A stretch of 48,379 nt of DNA from Ferirhizobium litorale (GCA_030028905.1 JALDYZ010000023.1:1-48379); one strand, 5' to 3'. Counted from the stretch's first letter, positions 1 to 8,234 are shown. Made by a program: numbers and translations. Notes: a model not told the origin generated them from the letters alone.

Positions 1-54
1 AAATTGGACGCCGATTACCCCGCCAAGGGGGTCAAATTTGCACGCCGAAACACA
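1..54 (-). mobile_element. terminal repeats of an IS21-like element
   Basis: The first bases carry two copies of an acgccga-containing motif separated by a run of five g's followed by tcaaa, which resembles the multiple terminal repeats of IS21-family elements that read ...TTTGACCCCC... and ...CGGCGTGCAAATTTG... inward. The outer end appears to be a TG around position 54, only about 16 bases after the trbB stop codon. In a normal trb operon trbC would begin here. I infer that the element interrupts the trb operon; its transposase genes lie outside the window. Confidence 0.55.
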
Positions 55-69
55 GTGAGGAAAGGCCTG

Positions 70-1047
70 TTAGGCGACATTGCGTGCTTCCTGTTCTTCT
101 GTCGGCTGGTCGGAATGAATTTCGTATTGGCCACCCGCAAAGCGCTCGATGTGAATCACGTCGCGGACTCGCCGGCCGCGGGGCGTGCGCTCGATCGAGA
201 TGATGAGATCGACGGCCTCGCCAATCACTTCATGCATCGGTTGTTGGCTGACCTCTGCGGTCAGTTGTTCCAGCCGACGAAGCGCAGACGTTGCCGTATT
301 GGAGTGGATTGTCGCCACGCCGCCAGGATGGCCCGTGTTCCATGCCTTGAGGAGTGTGAGGGCCGCACCATCCCGAACCTCGCCAACCACAATCCGGTCG
401 GGACGCAGCCGCATTGTGCTTTTCAGGAGCCGGGCCATGTCGACCGCGTCGCTGGTGTGAAGAAGAACGGCGTTTTCGGCGCCGCACTGGATTTCGGCGG
501 TGTCTTCGAGGATGACCAGCCGATCTTCGGGTGCGCTCTCGATGATCGCGTTTATTACAGCGTTGGCGAGCGTCGTCTTGCCAGAGCCGGTTCCGCCAGA
601 AATGATGATGTTGAGGCGTGATCCAATTGCGCTACTGATCGTGGCTGCCTGTATTTCCGTCATGACCCCGGTGCGAACGTAGTCATCGAGCGGGACCAGG
701 CGGGATGCACGTCGGCGGATTGTGAAGGCAGGCTTGGCGACCACCGGAGGGAGCAAGCCCTCGAAACGGTGCCCGCCGATTGGCAACTCCCCGGAAATGA
801 TTGGCTGGTCATTGTCGACCTGCGACTGGAGCGCGTGGGCGACCGTGCCGATTACCATTTCCGCAGCGGCCGATGACATTTCTCCCGCAGGGGCAACTCC
901 GTGCCCCAGCCGTTCTATGAACAGTTTTCCGTCGGGGTTCAGCATGATCTCGACGACGCTATTGTCGTCGAGTGCGACGCAAAGCTGGTCACCGAGCGCC
1001 TCCTGGAGTTTACGTACGAGTCTGGGATGGGAACGAAGCTGCGTCAC
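70..1047 (-). CDS. trbB: conjugal transfer ATPase TrbB
   Basis: This 325-residue protein is a VirB11/TrbB-type hexameric secretion ATPase, which powers the mating-pair-formation type IV secretion system from the cytoplasmic face of the inner membrane. An N-terminal domain (about residues 1-130) precedes the P-loop GGTGSGKTT near residue 150, an acidic ILEDT segment, and the LRPDRIVVGEVRDGAA box and GHPGGVATIHSN motif typical of the family. The start has a good AAAGGAG ribosome binding site. It overlaps the 3' end of traI by 38 bases, as expected for the traI-trb operon of rhizobial plasmids. The next gene, trbC, is absent: an IS21-like end begins about 16 bases downstream, so the conjugation operon appears truncated here. 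Confidence 0.93.
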   Translation of the reverse strand: MTQLRSHPRLVRKLQEALGDQLCVALDDNSVVEIMLNPDGKLFIERLGHGVAPAGEMSSAAAEMVIGTVAHALQSQVDNDQPIISGELPIGGHRFEGLLPPVVAKPAFTIRRRASRLVPLDDYVRTGVMTEIQAATISSAIGSRLNIIISGGTGSGKTTLANAVINAIIESAPEDRLVILEDTAEIQCGAENAVLLHTSDAVDMARLLKSTMRLRPDRIVVGEVRDGAALTLLKAWNTGHPGGVATIHSNTATSALRRLEQLTAEVSQQPMHEVIGEAVDLIISIERTPRGRRVRDVIHIERFAGGQYEIHSDQPTEEQEARNVA

Positions 1048-1666
1048 ATGCTTCTCCTTTTGGTGAGATCAAAGAACTGTAGTTGACGGGTCGCAGGCGC
1101 TGGAACGTGCTCTCGTTTGCGGGCAGGGTTCCTGCAACCGCGGTTGTGATGCCGATCTTCTGCGGAGTACCAAGCCGCTGCAGCGGCCATCCGACACGGG
1201 AGAGGATTCTCTCGAAGCGAAGATCAGTGACTGTGACGATCTCGTGATAGCCGTTCGCTATCGACCACTCGACGATGCCGGCAAACATGGCGAGCGTTGC
1301 GTGGTGGATGGCGCCCCTTCCCTTCCTCCCTCCTACGCGGGTATCGACGCAGAACCGCGAACTCTCGATCATCGCGGAATGGGCGCGGATCTTCCCTTCT
1401 GGAAGGAGCGAAGCAAATACGTCCTGAACCATCGTGGGGCCAAGTGCTGGAAGAAGGCGGGCGCATCCAACAACTCTGCCCGCTGCAGAGACAGCTAAAA
1501 TGTAGGTTGGTCGAAGGTCATCGAATCCATCGGACTCTATCCCGTCTGAAACCTGAACTTCCCAACCCAACCGTCCCGAAAATACCTCAGCACGAAGCCT
1601 GCGATGGGCGTGCAGCAACTCCGCTTCCTCAGCGTTCCGCGGACGTGAGATCGCCATAACCTGCAT
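1010..1666 (-). CDS. traI: acyl-homoserine-lactone synthase TraI
   Basis: LuxI-family synthase of 218 residues, which makes an N-acyl-homoserine lactone from S-adenosylmethionine and acyl-ACP. Family landmarks are visible: conserved R and F/W residues in the N-terminal LRAEVFSGRLGW segment, the D-DLRPTYILA strand, the VGCARLLP motif and the ESSRFCVD motif. The start at 1666 has GGAG six bases upstream; an alternative ATG lies nine bases inside. It is the first gene of a traI-trbB operon divergent from repABC. On Ti-like plasmids TraI supplies the signal for TraR, which activates both conjugation and repABC. No traR gene is in the window, so the receptor must lie elsewhere or be missing. Confidence 0.93.
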   Translation of the reverse strand: MQVMAISRPRNAEEAELLHAHRRLRAEVFSGRLGWEVQVSDGIESDGFDDLRPTYILAVSAAGRVVGCARLLPALGPTMVQDVFASLLPEGKIRAHSAMIESSRFCVDTRVGGRKGRGAIHHATLAMFAGIVEWSIANGYHEIVTVTDLRFERILSRVGWPLQRLGTPQKIGITTAVAGTLPANESTFQRLRPVNYSSLISPKGEACDAASFPSQTRT

Positions 1667-1724
1667 GTATTTCTCCGTCGTCGCTTATCGACGGGGAATT
1701 CAGCACAGATAGGACTCGGGCGGC

Positions 1725-1744
1725 AGTTGTAGAATCCTACAGGG
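1725..1744. promoter_or_regulatory. lux/tra-box-like palindrome 1
   Basis: agttgtagaatcctacaggg contains a near-perfect dyad (TGTAG-AATC-CTACA) and closely resembles the LuxR-type lux box form ACCTGTAG..TACAGGT. It lies 59 bases before the traI start in the traI-repA gap. I infer a binding site for a TraR/LuxR-type activator, as with the paired tra boxes between traI and repA of Ti plasmids. Confidence 0.65.
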
Positions 1745-1811
1745 TCCAGGCGAGGTGAGTCGGCCCCAACCACCGCTATCAGCAGGGAAATCGCTCGGAA
1801 GCGAGAGGGCC

Positions 1812-1831
1812 AGTTTGTAGGATTCACAGGG
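1812..1831. promoter_or_regulatory. lux/tra-box-like palindrome 2
   Basis: agtttgtaggattcacaggg is an imperfect second copy of the box at 1725 (14 of 20 positions agree directly, and its reverse complement also shares GAATCCTACA). It lies nearer to repA. The pair of boxes between divergent traI and repA mirrors Ti plasmids, where the activator drives both operons. The assignment is by similarity and position only. Confidence 0.5.
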
Positions 1832-1987
1832 GAACAAACAAGCACTGGATACTGTCTGTTGAGAAAGCAAGTGATTGTAATTATGAGGTAATATACGGTT
1901 CTTTACCGGCCGCAAACCATGAAAGGCCGTCCACGCGAAGAGCCCATTAAACTAAACTTCCTTGCCGGGCTGTAAGAATCGGACATA

Positions 1988-2026
1988 ATAACGGTTAATC
2001 GACAATTTCACGTCGAAAACCGTTAT
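1988..2026. promoter_or_regulatory. long inverted repeat in the repA leader
   Basis: ATAACGGTT at 1988-1996 is repeated as its exact reverse complement at 2018-2026, and an inner TCGAC/GTCGA pair extends the dyad around the short loop AATTTCAC. It ends 17 bases before the repA start codon. The position fits an operator for RepA/RepB autoregulation of the repABC promoter or a partition site. It could also act as an RNA hairpin in the leader. Confidence 0.6.
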
Positions 2027-2043
2027 CTGAAAGATTTCTGACA

Positions 2044-3252
2044 ATGAACGCTAATTCGATAGCCTCGCTGAGGATGCCGATGCAGTTCGAAGATCAAATC
2101 CTTGAACAAGGTGATTTGATTTCCAAGAAGCTGCACCTCCTTAGCGTACAGCGATTTCCGCCAAACGCGAGAAAGACCCTCCGGAGTTTCTCGCTTGCAG
2201 AAGTCGCAACATATGTCGGTGTCTCGCAAAGTACATTGAAAAAGCTGCACCTCGAAGGAAAAGGCCCCTCCCCTCAAACTTCGTCTTCCGGTCGCCGCTC
2301 CTATTCCGTTGAACAGATGCTGGAGCTTCGACAGTATCTTGACGCGCATGGTCGATCTGAAAGTCGGATGTACGTCCCACATCGTCGTGCCGGCGAAAAG
2401 TTGCAAGTACTTGCCGTGGTCAACTTCAAGGGTGGTTCGGGCAAAACTACGTCCGCTGCTCACTTGGCTCAGTATCTGGCGCTTACTGGTCATCGCGTTC
2501 TCGCTGTGGATCTGGATCCGCAAGCGTCCCTTTCGTCTCTGCATGGCTTTCAACCGGAGCTCGATCAGGTGGCGTCAATCTATGACGCTATTCGCTATGA
2601 CGATGCAAGAAGACCCCTCCGGGACATCATACAGAGCACGAACTTCCCTGGGTTGGATATTGTCCCGGCAAACCTGGATTTGCAGGAATATGAGTACGAC
2701 ACGCCGCTGGCAATGTCTGACAAGTCTTCCAATGAAGGGAAGAAGTTCTTTACTCGCATTTCGAGAACTTTAGCCGAGGTTGATGACCGCTATGATGTGG
2801 TCGTTATCGATTGCCCACCGCAGCTCGGATATCTAACGCTAACTGCGCTAACTGCTGCAACCAGCGTCCTCATAACCATACATCCGCAGATGCTCGACGT
2901 AATGTCGATGGGACAATTTCTTCTGATGCTTGGCGGAATTCTCAAGCCGATCCGCGCGGCCGGCGCCGAGGTGAACCTATCCTGGTACAGATATTTAATT
3001 ACGCGCTACGAGCCGACCGACGTACCACAAGCTCAGATGGTTGGCTTCATGTCCACGATGTTCCACGAGTTTATGCTGAAGAACCAGATGGTCAAGTCGA
3101 CCGCGGTTTCGGATGCCGGGATCACCAAGCAAACTCTGTATGAGGTCGAACGCTCCTCCATGAACAGAGCCACGTATGACCGTGCGATGGAATCCCTGGA
3201 TGCAGTGAATGCTGAAATTGCTGGTCTCGTCCATGAGTCATGGGGGCGTTGA
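2044..3252 (+). CDS. repA: plasmid partition ATPase RepA
   Basis: ParA-family Walker ATPase of 402 residues, the normal RepA length. With RepB it segregates plasmid copies and represses the repABC promoter. An N-terminal helix-turn-helix region (about residues 50-90, SLAEVATYVGVSQSTLKKLH) precedes the deviant Walker A motif KGGSGKTT near residue 131, the VDLDPQASLS switch and the DVVVIDCPPQLG Walker B region. It is first in the repABC operon; a long inverted repeat sits just upstream and a parS-like palindrome directly follows its stop codon. Confidence 0.96.
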   Translation: MNANSIASLRMPMQFEDQILEQGDLISKKLHLLSVQRFPPNARKTLRSFSLAEVATYVGVSQSTLKKLHLEGKGPSPQTSSSGRRSYSVEQMLELRQYLDAHGRSESRMYVPHRRAGEKLQVLAVVNFKGGSGKTTSAAHLAQYLALTGHRVLAVDLDPQASLSSLHGFQPELDQVASIYDAIRYDDARRPLRDIIQSTNFPGLDIVPANLDLQEYEYDTPLAMSDKSSNEGKKFFTRISRTLAEVDDRYDVVVIDCPPQLGYLTLTALTAATSVLITIHPQMLDVMSMGQFLLMLGGILKPIRAAGAEVNLSWYRYLITRYEPTDVPQAQMVGFMSTMFHEFMLKNQMVKSTAVSDAGITKQTLYEVERSSMNRATYDRAMESLDAVNAEIAGLVHESWGR

Positions 3253-3268
3253 TTTGTCGGCTGACAAA
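3253..3268. promoter_or_regulatory. parS-like centromere site between repA and repB
   Basis: TTTGTCGGCTGACAAA is a perfect 16-bp palindrome starting at the first base after the repA stop codon. It matches the repABC parS pattern GTTNNCNGCNGNNAAC at all fixed positions except the outermost base pair (T/A in place of G/C). RepB-binding sites between repA and repB are known from some repABC plasmids, including Ti plasmids. I infer that this is the partition site; no second clear copy was seen around the operon. Confidence 0.65.
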
Positions 3269-3323
3269 AACAGGGTTTTTATGCGGAAAATCAGATGGCT
3301 AGCGGCCATTCGGAGCGATTGAT

Positions 3324-4298
3324 ATGGCACGGAAGAATCTGCTGGAGGGGCTTGCTGACCTGCCCGACGACAACAGCGTGGCATCAACATATCCAATGCG
3401 CGGCGCTGGCAAGTCGCTCGTTCGTTCGCTGGACGAGTTGGCAAAGCAGGCTGACAAATTCCTCGAGGGCGAGGCAATTGTCGAACTTGATCCAACGCAA
3501 ATCGAAGGTTCGTTCATAAAGGATCGGATTTCGGAGGACGATAGCGAGTTTCGGGATCTGGTAGAAGCGATCCGGACACGAGGTCAGGATACGCCTATCC
3601 TGGTGCGTCCCCACGCAAAACTCGACGGCCACTACCAAGTCGTGTTTGGCCATAGACGGGTAAGGGCTGCGCGAGAACTCGGCAGGAAAGTCCGAGCGGT
3701 TGTTAAGTCGATAGATGATCGTGCGCACGTAATTGCACAGGGGCAAGAAAATTCCGCTCGTGCGAATCTCTCCTTCATTGAGCGGGCGTTGTTTGCAAAG
3801 CGTCTGGATGACTTCGGTTATGACCGTGAGGTGATCTCCTCTGCGTTGGCCGCGAATGCATCGTCAATTTCGAAGATGATGACGGTTGCAGAACGTGTGT
3901 CGCCTGACGTCATCGAGAAAATAGGTTCAGCTCCCGGGGTCGGCCGAGAGCGTTGGGTCGAGCTATCTCTCTTGGTTGGAAAAGTAGGCAACGCCGCCAA
4001 AATTTCTGACGTTTTAAGCGCTGATGGCTTTGACGCTTTGACGAGCGAGGATCGCTTTGCATCCCTTTATACCGCTCTAAACAGGTCGGCGCGACCAGTG
4101 AAGAAAGCGGAGACTATAACACTCAAGGCTAAGTGGCAGCCTCATGACAAAACAGTGCAGGCTGACATCAAGAATACGGGCAAAGCTTTTTCGATCTCGT
4201 TGAAGGCGAAGAACGCTGGCCTTTTTGGGGAATTTCTCTCCGGAAAGTTGGATGCGCTTTATGAGCAATTCCTGGAGGAGCGAAGCAAAGGAGACTGA
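3324..4298 (+). CDS. repB: plasmid partition protein RepB
   Basis: ParB-family DNA-binding protein of 324 residues that binds parS and works with RepA in segregation. The ParB/Spo0J nuclease-like N-domain is seen as the PILVRPH...YQVVFGHRRVRAARELG segment (about residues 90-130), with the arginine-rich GHRRVRAA box. It is followed by the QGQENSARANLSFIERA motif and a helix-turn-helix around residues 165-195 (FGYDREVISSALAANASSISKMM). It follows repA by 71 bases, which hold the parS-like palindrome. The C-terminal region probably dimerises. Confidence 0.95.
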   Translation: MARKNLLEGLADLPDDNSVASTYPMRGAGKSLVRSLDELAKQADKFLEGEAIVELDPTQIEGSFIKDRISEDDSEFRDLVEAIRTRGQDTPILVRPHAKLDGHYQVVFGHRRVRAARELGRKVRAVVKSIDDRAHVIAQGQENSARANLSFIERALFAKRLDDFGYDREVISSALAANASSISKMMTVAERVSPDVIEKIGSAPGVGRERWVELSLLVGKVGNAAKISDVLSADGFDALTSEDRFASLYTALNRSARPVKKAETITLKAKWQPHDKTVQADIKNTGKAFSISLKAKNAGLFGEFLSGKLDALYEQFLEERSKGD

Positions 4299-4305
4299 AG
4301 CCGCA

Positions 4306-4364
4306 AAAGAAAAAGGCCCCCAAAACGACCAAGTCGTGGAAGCCCTTCTCGTATTCCCTAAGCA
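4306..4364 (-). ncRNA. counter-transcribed RNA between repB and repC (incA/repE type)
   Basis: The 159-base repB-repC gap contains, on the minus strand, a TTGACA -35 box (positions 4399 to 4394), a weak -10 about 17 bases on, and a terminator region with a perfect ACGAC/GTCGT hairpin nested in an outer GAAGGGC...GCCTTTTTC stem near 4306-4345. This is where repABC plasmids encode a ctRNA of under 60 nt that blocks repC expression and sets copy number and incompatibility. The 5' end is estimated from the promoter spacing. Confidence 0.75.
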
Positions 4365-4457
4365 AGAAAGAGATTCGCATTTCCACGAATCACTGTCAAG
4401 AGTGACGGCACCGTTTGAGTGAGCGGATTTCTTTTGCCTTTTGAAAGGTGAAGGACA

Positions 4458-5672
4458 ATGCAGAGTGGGAATGTGACGACGCCTTTCGGGCGGCGGCCGA
4501 TGAAGCTCGCCCTTATGAAAGGGCAGTTCGAGTCGGCCAAAATCAAACAGGGCAAATCGGCCGACAAATGGAAGGTTTATCGTGACGCCTGTGACGCGCG
4601 TTCGGTGCTGAGGCTGCGGGACCGTGCCCTGGCTGTGTTGAACGCGTTGCTGTCATTTTATCCGGAAACGGAACTCAGCGACGATCGCAACCTGATTGTC
4701 TTTCCGTCGAATGCACAGCTTTCGGCGCGTGCGAACGGAATTGCCGGTATAACGCTGCGGGAAAACCTGGCGCTGCTGGTGGATGCTGGCCTGATCCACC
4801 GCAATGACAGTCCGAACGGCAAGCGCTACGCACGCAAGGGCAGGGACGGCGAGATCGAGGCGGCCTATGGCTTCAGCCTGGCGCCGTTGCTGGCACGTTC
4901 GGAAGAACTGGCGCAGATGGCACAGCAGGTGGCCGAGGATCGGCGTCGCCTGAAGATTATCAAGGAACGCATCTCGCTTTGCCGTCGGGATATCCGCAAG
5001 CTGATCTCGGCCGCCATCGAGGAGGGCGCTGCCGGCGACTGGGGACTGATCGAGGCACACTATCTATCGGCCATCGGCCGGCTATCCGGGGCAAAGACGG
5101 ACCAGGCACTGGCGGGAAGCCTCGAGGAACTGACAATGCTGCACGAGGAAGTCACCAACATCCTGGAAATATCAGCTTATTCTCAAAAAACCGACACCAA
5201 TGGTGACGAATGCCGTCAGCACATACAGAATTCAAATACCGAATCCAGCTATGAACTTGAACGTCGCTCTGAACACGAGCAGGGCGAACCGGCAGTGCCA
5301 ACCAGCGAACCTTTGCGGGAGACGATCAAGGCGTTCCCACTGGGCATGGTGCTGCGCGCCTGCCCGGAGATCGCCATGTATGGCCCCGGCGGCGCTATTT
5401 CGAACTGGCGGGAGCTGATGACCGCGGCCGTCGTGGTCCGATCGACGTTGGGTGTCAGTCCGTCGGCGTACCAGGAAGCCTGCGAGGTGATGGGGCCGGA
5501 AAATGCTGCGGCGGCGGTGGCGTGCATTCTCGAAAGGGGAGGGCATATCAACTCGGCCGGCGGCTACCTGCGCGACCTCACCCGCAAGGCGGCGCGGGGC
5601 GAGTTTTCGCTTGGGCCGATGCTGATGGCGCTGTTGCGACTGAACGGCAAACCGGTGCAGGGGACCGGCTAA
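4458..5672 (+). CDS. repC: plasmid replication initiator RepC
   Basis: RepC of 404 residues, the usual family length, initiates replication; in this plasmid class the origin lies inside the repC coding sequence. The N-terminal part shows the conserved TPFGRRP and winged-helix-like segments (LSARANGIAGITLRENLALLVDAGLI, about residues 85-110) and the NDSPNGKRYARK motif. The C-terminal domain ends with the YQEACEVMGPENAAAAVACILERG and INSAGGYLRDLTRKAARGEF motifs. A good ribosome binding site (GAAAGGTGAAGG) precedes the ATG. Translation is probably limited by the antisense RNA encoded in the gap upstream. Confidence 0.96.
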   Translation: MQSGNVTTPFGRRPMKLALMKGQFESAKIKQGKSADKWKVYRDACDARSVLRLRDRALAVLNALLSFYPETELSDDRNLIVFPSNAQLSARANGIAGITLRENLALLVDAGLIHRNDSPNGKRYARKGRDGEIEAAYGFSLAPLLARSEELAQMAQQVAEDRRRLKIIKERISLCRRDIRKLISAAIEEGAAGDWGLIEAHYLSAIGRLSGAKTDQALAGSLEELTMLHEEVTNILEISAYSQKTDTNGDECRQHIQNSNTESSYELERRSEHEQGEPAVPTSEPLRETIKAFPLGMVLRACPEIAMYGPGGAISNWRELMTAAVVVRSTLGVSPSAYQEACEVMGPENAAAAVACILERGGHINSAGGYLRDLTRKAARGEFSLGPMLMALLRLNGKPVQGTG

Positions 5673-5732
5673 GCTTGAATGGTGATGTGACGCTCGGACA
5701 GGGCACTGAGGCAGTTGCGAGGGTTGAGATAA

Positions 5733-6689
5733 ATGACCGTGCAGTACGACATGTTTGATCCGGCTTCGGAACCGGTGAAGCGGGGGCGTGGGACAACCCG
5801 GCTCCCGACCGAAATCCACGAAGCGGAAATGGTGCGGCTGCTGCAGGCAACGGGTCGTTATCGGGTGCTGACCAAACTGCAGCCGCGGCCAGTGGTTCAG
5901 GCAAGCAATCCGTCGTTCCCGCTGTGCGGCGTGATTGTCGACACCGAAACCACCGGCCTGAAGTCCTGGTCGGACGAGGTCATCGAGATCGGCGCGGTTG
6001 CTTTCAGCTTTGCGGAAAACGGCACGATTGGTGAAGTGACCGGTGTCTATGGTAGCTTGCAACAGCCAAGCCGGCCCATTCCACCCGAAATTACCCGGCT
6101 CACCGGGATCACAGATGCCATGGTGGCGGGGCAGGCGATCGATCGCGCGCGGCTGGACGAACTGGTGGCGCCGGCGGACCTGATCATTGCCCACAATGCC
6201 GGTTTTGATCGCCCCTTCTGCGAACAGCTGTCGCCGGTGTTTGCGGATAAGGCGTGGGCGTGTTCCGTTTCAGAGGTGGATTGGTCGGCACGCGGCTTCG
6301 AGGGCACGAAACTCGGTTACCTGGTCGGGCAGGCTGGCTATTTTCATGATGGCCACCGCGCCGTCGATGATTGTTTTGCCTTGTTTGAGGTGCTTGACCG
6401 TAAGAGCGACTGTCAGGACAGGTCGCCGTTTGCTGAACTCTTCGATGCCAGCCAGCGTTCGCGCGTGCGCATCTATGCCGAACACAGTCCTTTCGAGCTG
6501 AAGGACCAGTTGAAGGGCAGGGGATACCGCTGGTCGGACGGCACCTACGGACGTCCCAAAGCCTGGTGGACCGAAGTGTCAGAGGTGGATCTCGATGACG
6601 AGCTTTCGTGGCTGCGCAGCGAGATCTACCGGTATGAAGCCAATCCGCCGCTCAGGCGACTGACGGCTTTCGATCGCTTCAAGAACTGA
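5733..6689 (+). CDS. DnaQ-like 3'-5' exonuclease
   Basis: This 318-residue protein has a DEDDh exonuclease domain of the DnaQ/epsilon type. ExoI carries VIVDTETTGL around residue 70, ExoII appears as IIAHNAGFDRPF, and ExoIII as HRAVDDCFALFEVL with the catalytic His and Asp. A C-terminal extension (about residues 230-318) contains an RGYRWSDGTYGRPKAWW segment, likely a small nucleic-acid-binding module. It starts 60 bases after repC in the same orientation. Related genes next to repC are familiar from rhizobial plasmids, but a role in replication or repair of this plasmid is inference. Confidence 0.9.
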   Translation: MTVQYDMFDPASEPVKRGRGTTRLPTEIHEAEMVRLLQATGRYRVLTKLQPRPVVQASNPSFPLCGVIVDTETTGLKSWSDEVIEIGAVAFSFAENGTIGEVTGVYGSLQQPSRPIPPEITRLTGITDAMVAGQAIDRARLDELVAPADLIIAHNAGFDRPFCEQLSPVFADKAWACSVSEVDWSARGFEGTKLGYLVGQAGYFHDGHRAVDDCFALFEVLDRKSDCQDRSPFAELFDASQRSRVRIYAEHSPFELKDQLKGRGYRWSDGTYGRPKAWWTEVSEVDLDDELSWLRSEIYRYEANPPLRRLTAFDRFKN

Positions 6690-6704
6690 GGCGGGGAAGC
6701 TCCT

Positions 6705-6914
6705 TCAGTCCTCGGCCATCAGGCCGTCGAAGACTTCGAGCAGCGCATCAACGACAACCTGGCCCAATGCGTTCGCAGCCTCGGCGATCTTGTCGTCTCC
6801 ACCGTTGCGGGCTGCAAGTGCCAGATTGCCACCCTGCTCGGCGACGATGGCGCTGGCCCGCTCGATCGCCCACTGGGCGAAATCGCTGCGGTTTTCGATC
6901 GTTGTCGACTCCAC
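6705..6914 (-). CDS. small hypothetical protein, helical
   Basis: A 69-residue ORF convergent with the exonuclease gene, 15 bases after it. The sequence is acidic and predicted helical, with alanine-rich stretches (ERASAIVAEQGGNLALAARNGG) and an acidic C-terminus. A short AAAGGAA ribosome binding site lies just upstream. I do not recognise the family. The composition looks protein-like, and the longer overlapping frames in the region are less plausible. Confidence 0.55.
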   Translation of the reverse strand: MESTTIENRSDFAQWAIERASAIVAEQGGNLALAARNGGDDKIAEAANALGQVVVDALLEVFDGLMAED

Positions 6915-7095
6915 TTAAAATTCCTTTCGCGTTCAGGATTGCTTCACCATCCGCGGGCATAGTCGGCCGGCGCGTTTGGTATTGTGTACGCGCAACAGAG
7001 ACAGAGCATATCGCGTGTGCCGGCGCGTCTGTGCACCTTGCATCTTGAGGTCATGGATGATCACTCGTTGCGTTCGGTTGCGAGGAGTGCGTGAA

Positions 7096-8187
7096 TCAGA
7101 ACGGCAAGATTAGTTCTTCCCCAATTTCCTTTGAACCAGTCCTGAGACAGTCCGCAAGACGGTCTTTGGCTGCATCCGTGAGCATGGCTGCTCCCGTTCT
7201 GATGCCTTCCTTCCACGCATCTCCGCGGTGCCACGCTTCAATGTAGACGAGCGCCAGGTCGGAGCTTCTGCGCGTCTGCAGGAGAGCTTCGAAGAGAACG
7301 CCTGCCTGCTTGACGTCTTTGTCACGTTTGACGGCGCTCATTCCGTCGTTGTGGCGGCGCGAAGCCACGATGAGCTTGTGGACGGCGTATCGAGACGGAT
7401 CAGGGACGGTCACGGGGATGCCGCTCTTGTGGAGCAGGACGGTTCTGATCGGGTCGCGGATGAGGAAATCCAGGAACCGAAGCGGATCCGCGCTTGCCCC
7501 ACCCAGTGCCGGCATTCTGGCAGGCTGATCCGTGTAATCGTCAGAGCCTCGGTTCGACGTCAGGAACTCGACCTTATAGCCGTCCTTGTTTCGGAAGCTT
7601 GAGGAGGCGGCTTGTCCCGAGCGATGTGGGACAGGGCTGAAGGTCGGATCGACAGATCGCAGCAGCTCGAGGATCGGCGGCAGGCTGTCGTCGACTTCAT
7701 GGCTTACGGCGAAGTCCTGGGCAATGTCCGCATCTCCAGTCATGAGCAGAGGGCCAGGCAGGCGGACTGACAGGATCCCGGCATAGGTCTGGAATGCGAC
7801 CGTTCCGATGAGGACACCCCGCAGCCGAAACAGGCCTCCGGTTGCCAATGCCTCAATGATATCGCCCGACATCTTATCCGGCGATATCATGCCGCCTTCG
7901 CGGGTGAGGGTGGTCACCATGCGACGTCGTGCTCGCAGATCGTCCTTCTGGACTTGGAACTCCTCGACTCGTTTCGAGATCTCGGGATCGTCCGCAGGAC
8001 CGACGTAACGGCGTGTCCTGCCACCTTTGCCGTCAGGCTGGTCAAAATACCAGTATTTGCGCTGCTTCACGGTGACAGGTGTGAAGCGACCATCCGGGGG
8101 ATAATCCGCGTTCCATGCCGCATCGAGAGACCGCTGCCCCAGCTCCGCCAGCATCGTCTGGTACATGAGATCGATCTGCTTCAGCAT
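7096..8187 (-). CDS. GSU2403-type nucleotidyltransferase-fold protein
   Basis: A 363-residue protein that resembles the GSU2403 family, Pfam NTP_transf_8 (a nucleotidyltransferase-fold family of unknown substrate). Typical features are the TFxPVTVKQRKYWYFDQP...GRTRRYVGP segment near the N-terminus, a central GVLIGTVAFQTYAGILSVRLPGPLLMTGDADIAQDF stretch whose TGDADIA carries the expected metal-binding acidic pair, and a C-terminal helical region with PSRYAVHKLIVASRR. It stands alone. A perfect 12-bp inverted repeat lies 11 bases upstream of the ATG, suggesting autoregulation. Related nucleotidyltransferase folds occur in antitoxin/toxin and abortive-infection systems, but no partner gene is next to it. 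Confidence 0.8.
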   Translation of the reverse strand: MLKQIDLMYQTMLAELGQRSLDAAWNADYPPDGRFTPVTVKQRKYWYFDQPDGKGGRTRRYVGPADDPEISKRVEEFQVQKDDLRARRRMVTTLTREGGMISPDKMSGDIIEALATGGLFRLRGVLIGTVAFQTYAGILSVRLPGPLLMTGDADIAQDFAVSHEVDDSLPPILELLRSVDPTFSPVPHRSGQAASSSFRNKDGYKVEFLTSNRGSDDYTDQPARMPALGGASADPLRFLDFLIRDPIRTVLLHKSGIPVTVPDPSRYAVHKLIVASRRHNDGMSAVKRDKDVKQAGVLFEALLQTRRSSDLALVYIEAWHRGDAWKEGIRTGAAMLTDAAKDRLADCLRTGSKEIGEELILPF

Positions 8188-8197
8188 GGGGTGCTGG

Positions 8198-8234
8198 CTC
8201 CGTTATACCGTTTCGCAAAAAAGGTATAACGGAG
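8198..8234. promoter_or_regulatory. perfect 12-bp inverted repeat before the nucleotidyltransferase gene
   Basis: CTCCGTTATACC at 8198-8209 is repeated as its exact reverse complement GGTATAACGGAG at 8223-8234, with a 13-base spacer containing an A-run. It ends 11 bases from the start codon, so it covers the likely promoter or leader. It has no T-tract in the gene direction, so an operator or a leader hairpin masking the ribosome binding site is more likely than a terminator. Confidence 0.7.

Noticed and set aside
5232..6194. A 320-residue minus-strand ORF across the repC-exonuclease junction
   Set aside because: It is His/Arg/Pro-rich, antisense to two well-supported genes and has no recognisable pattern.
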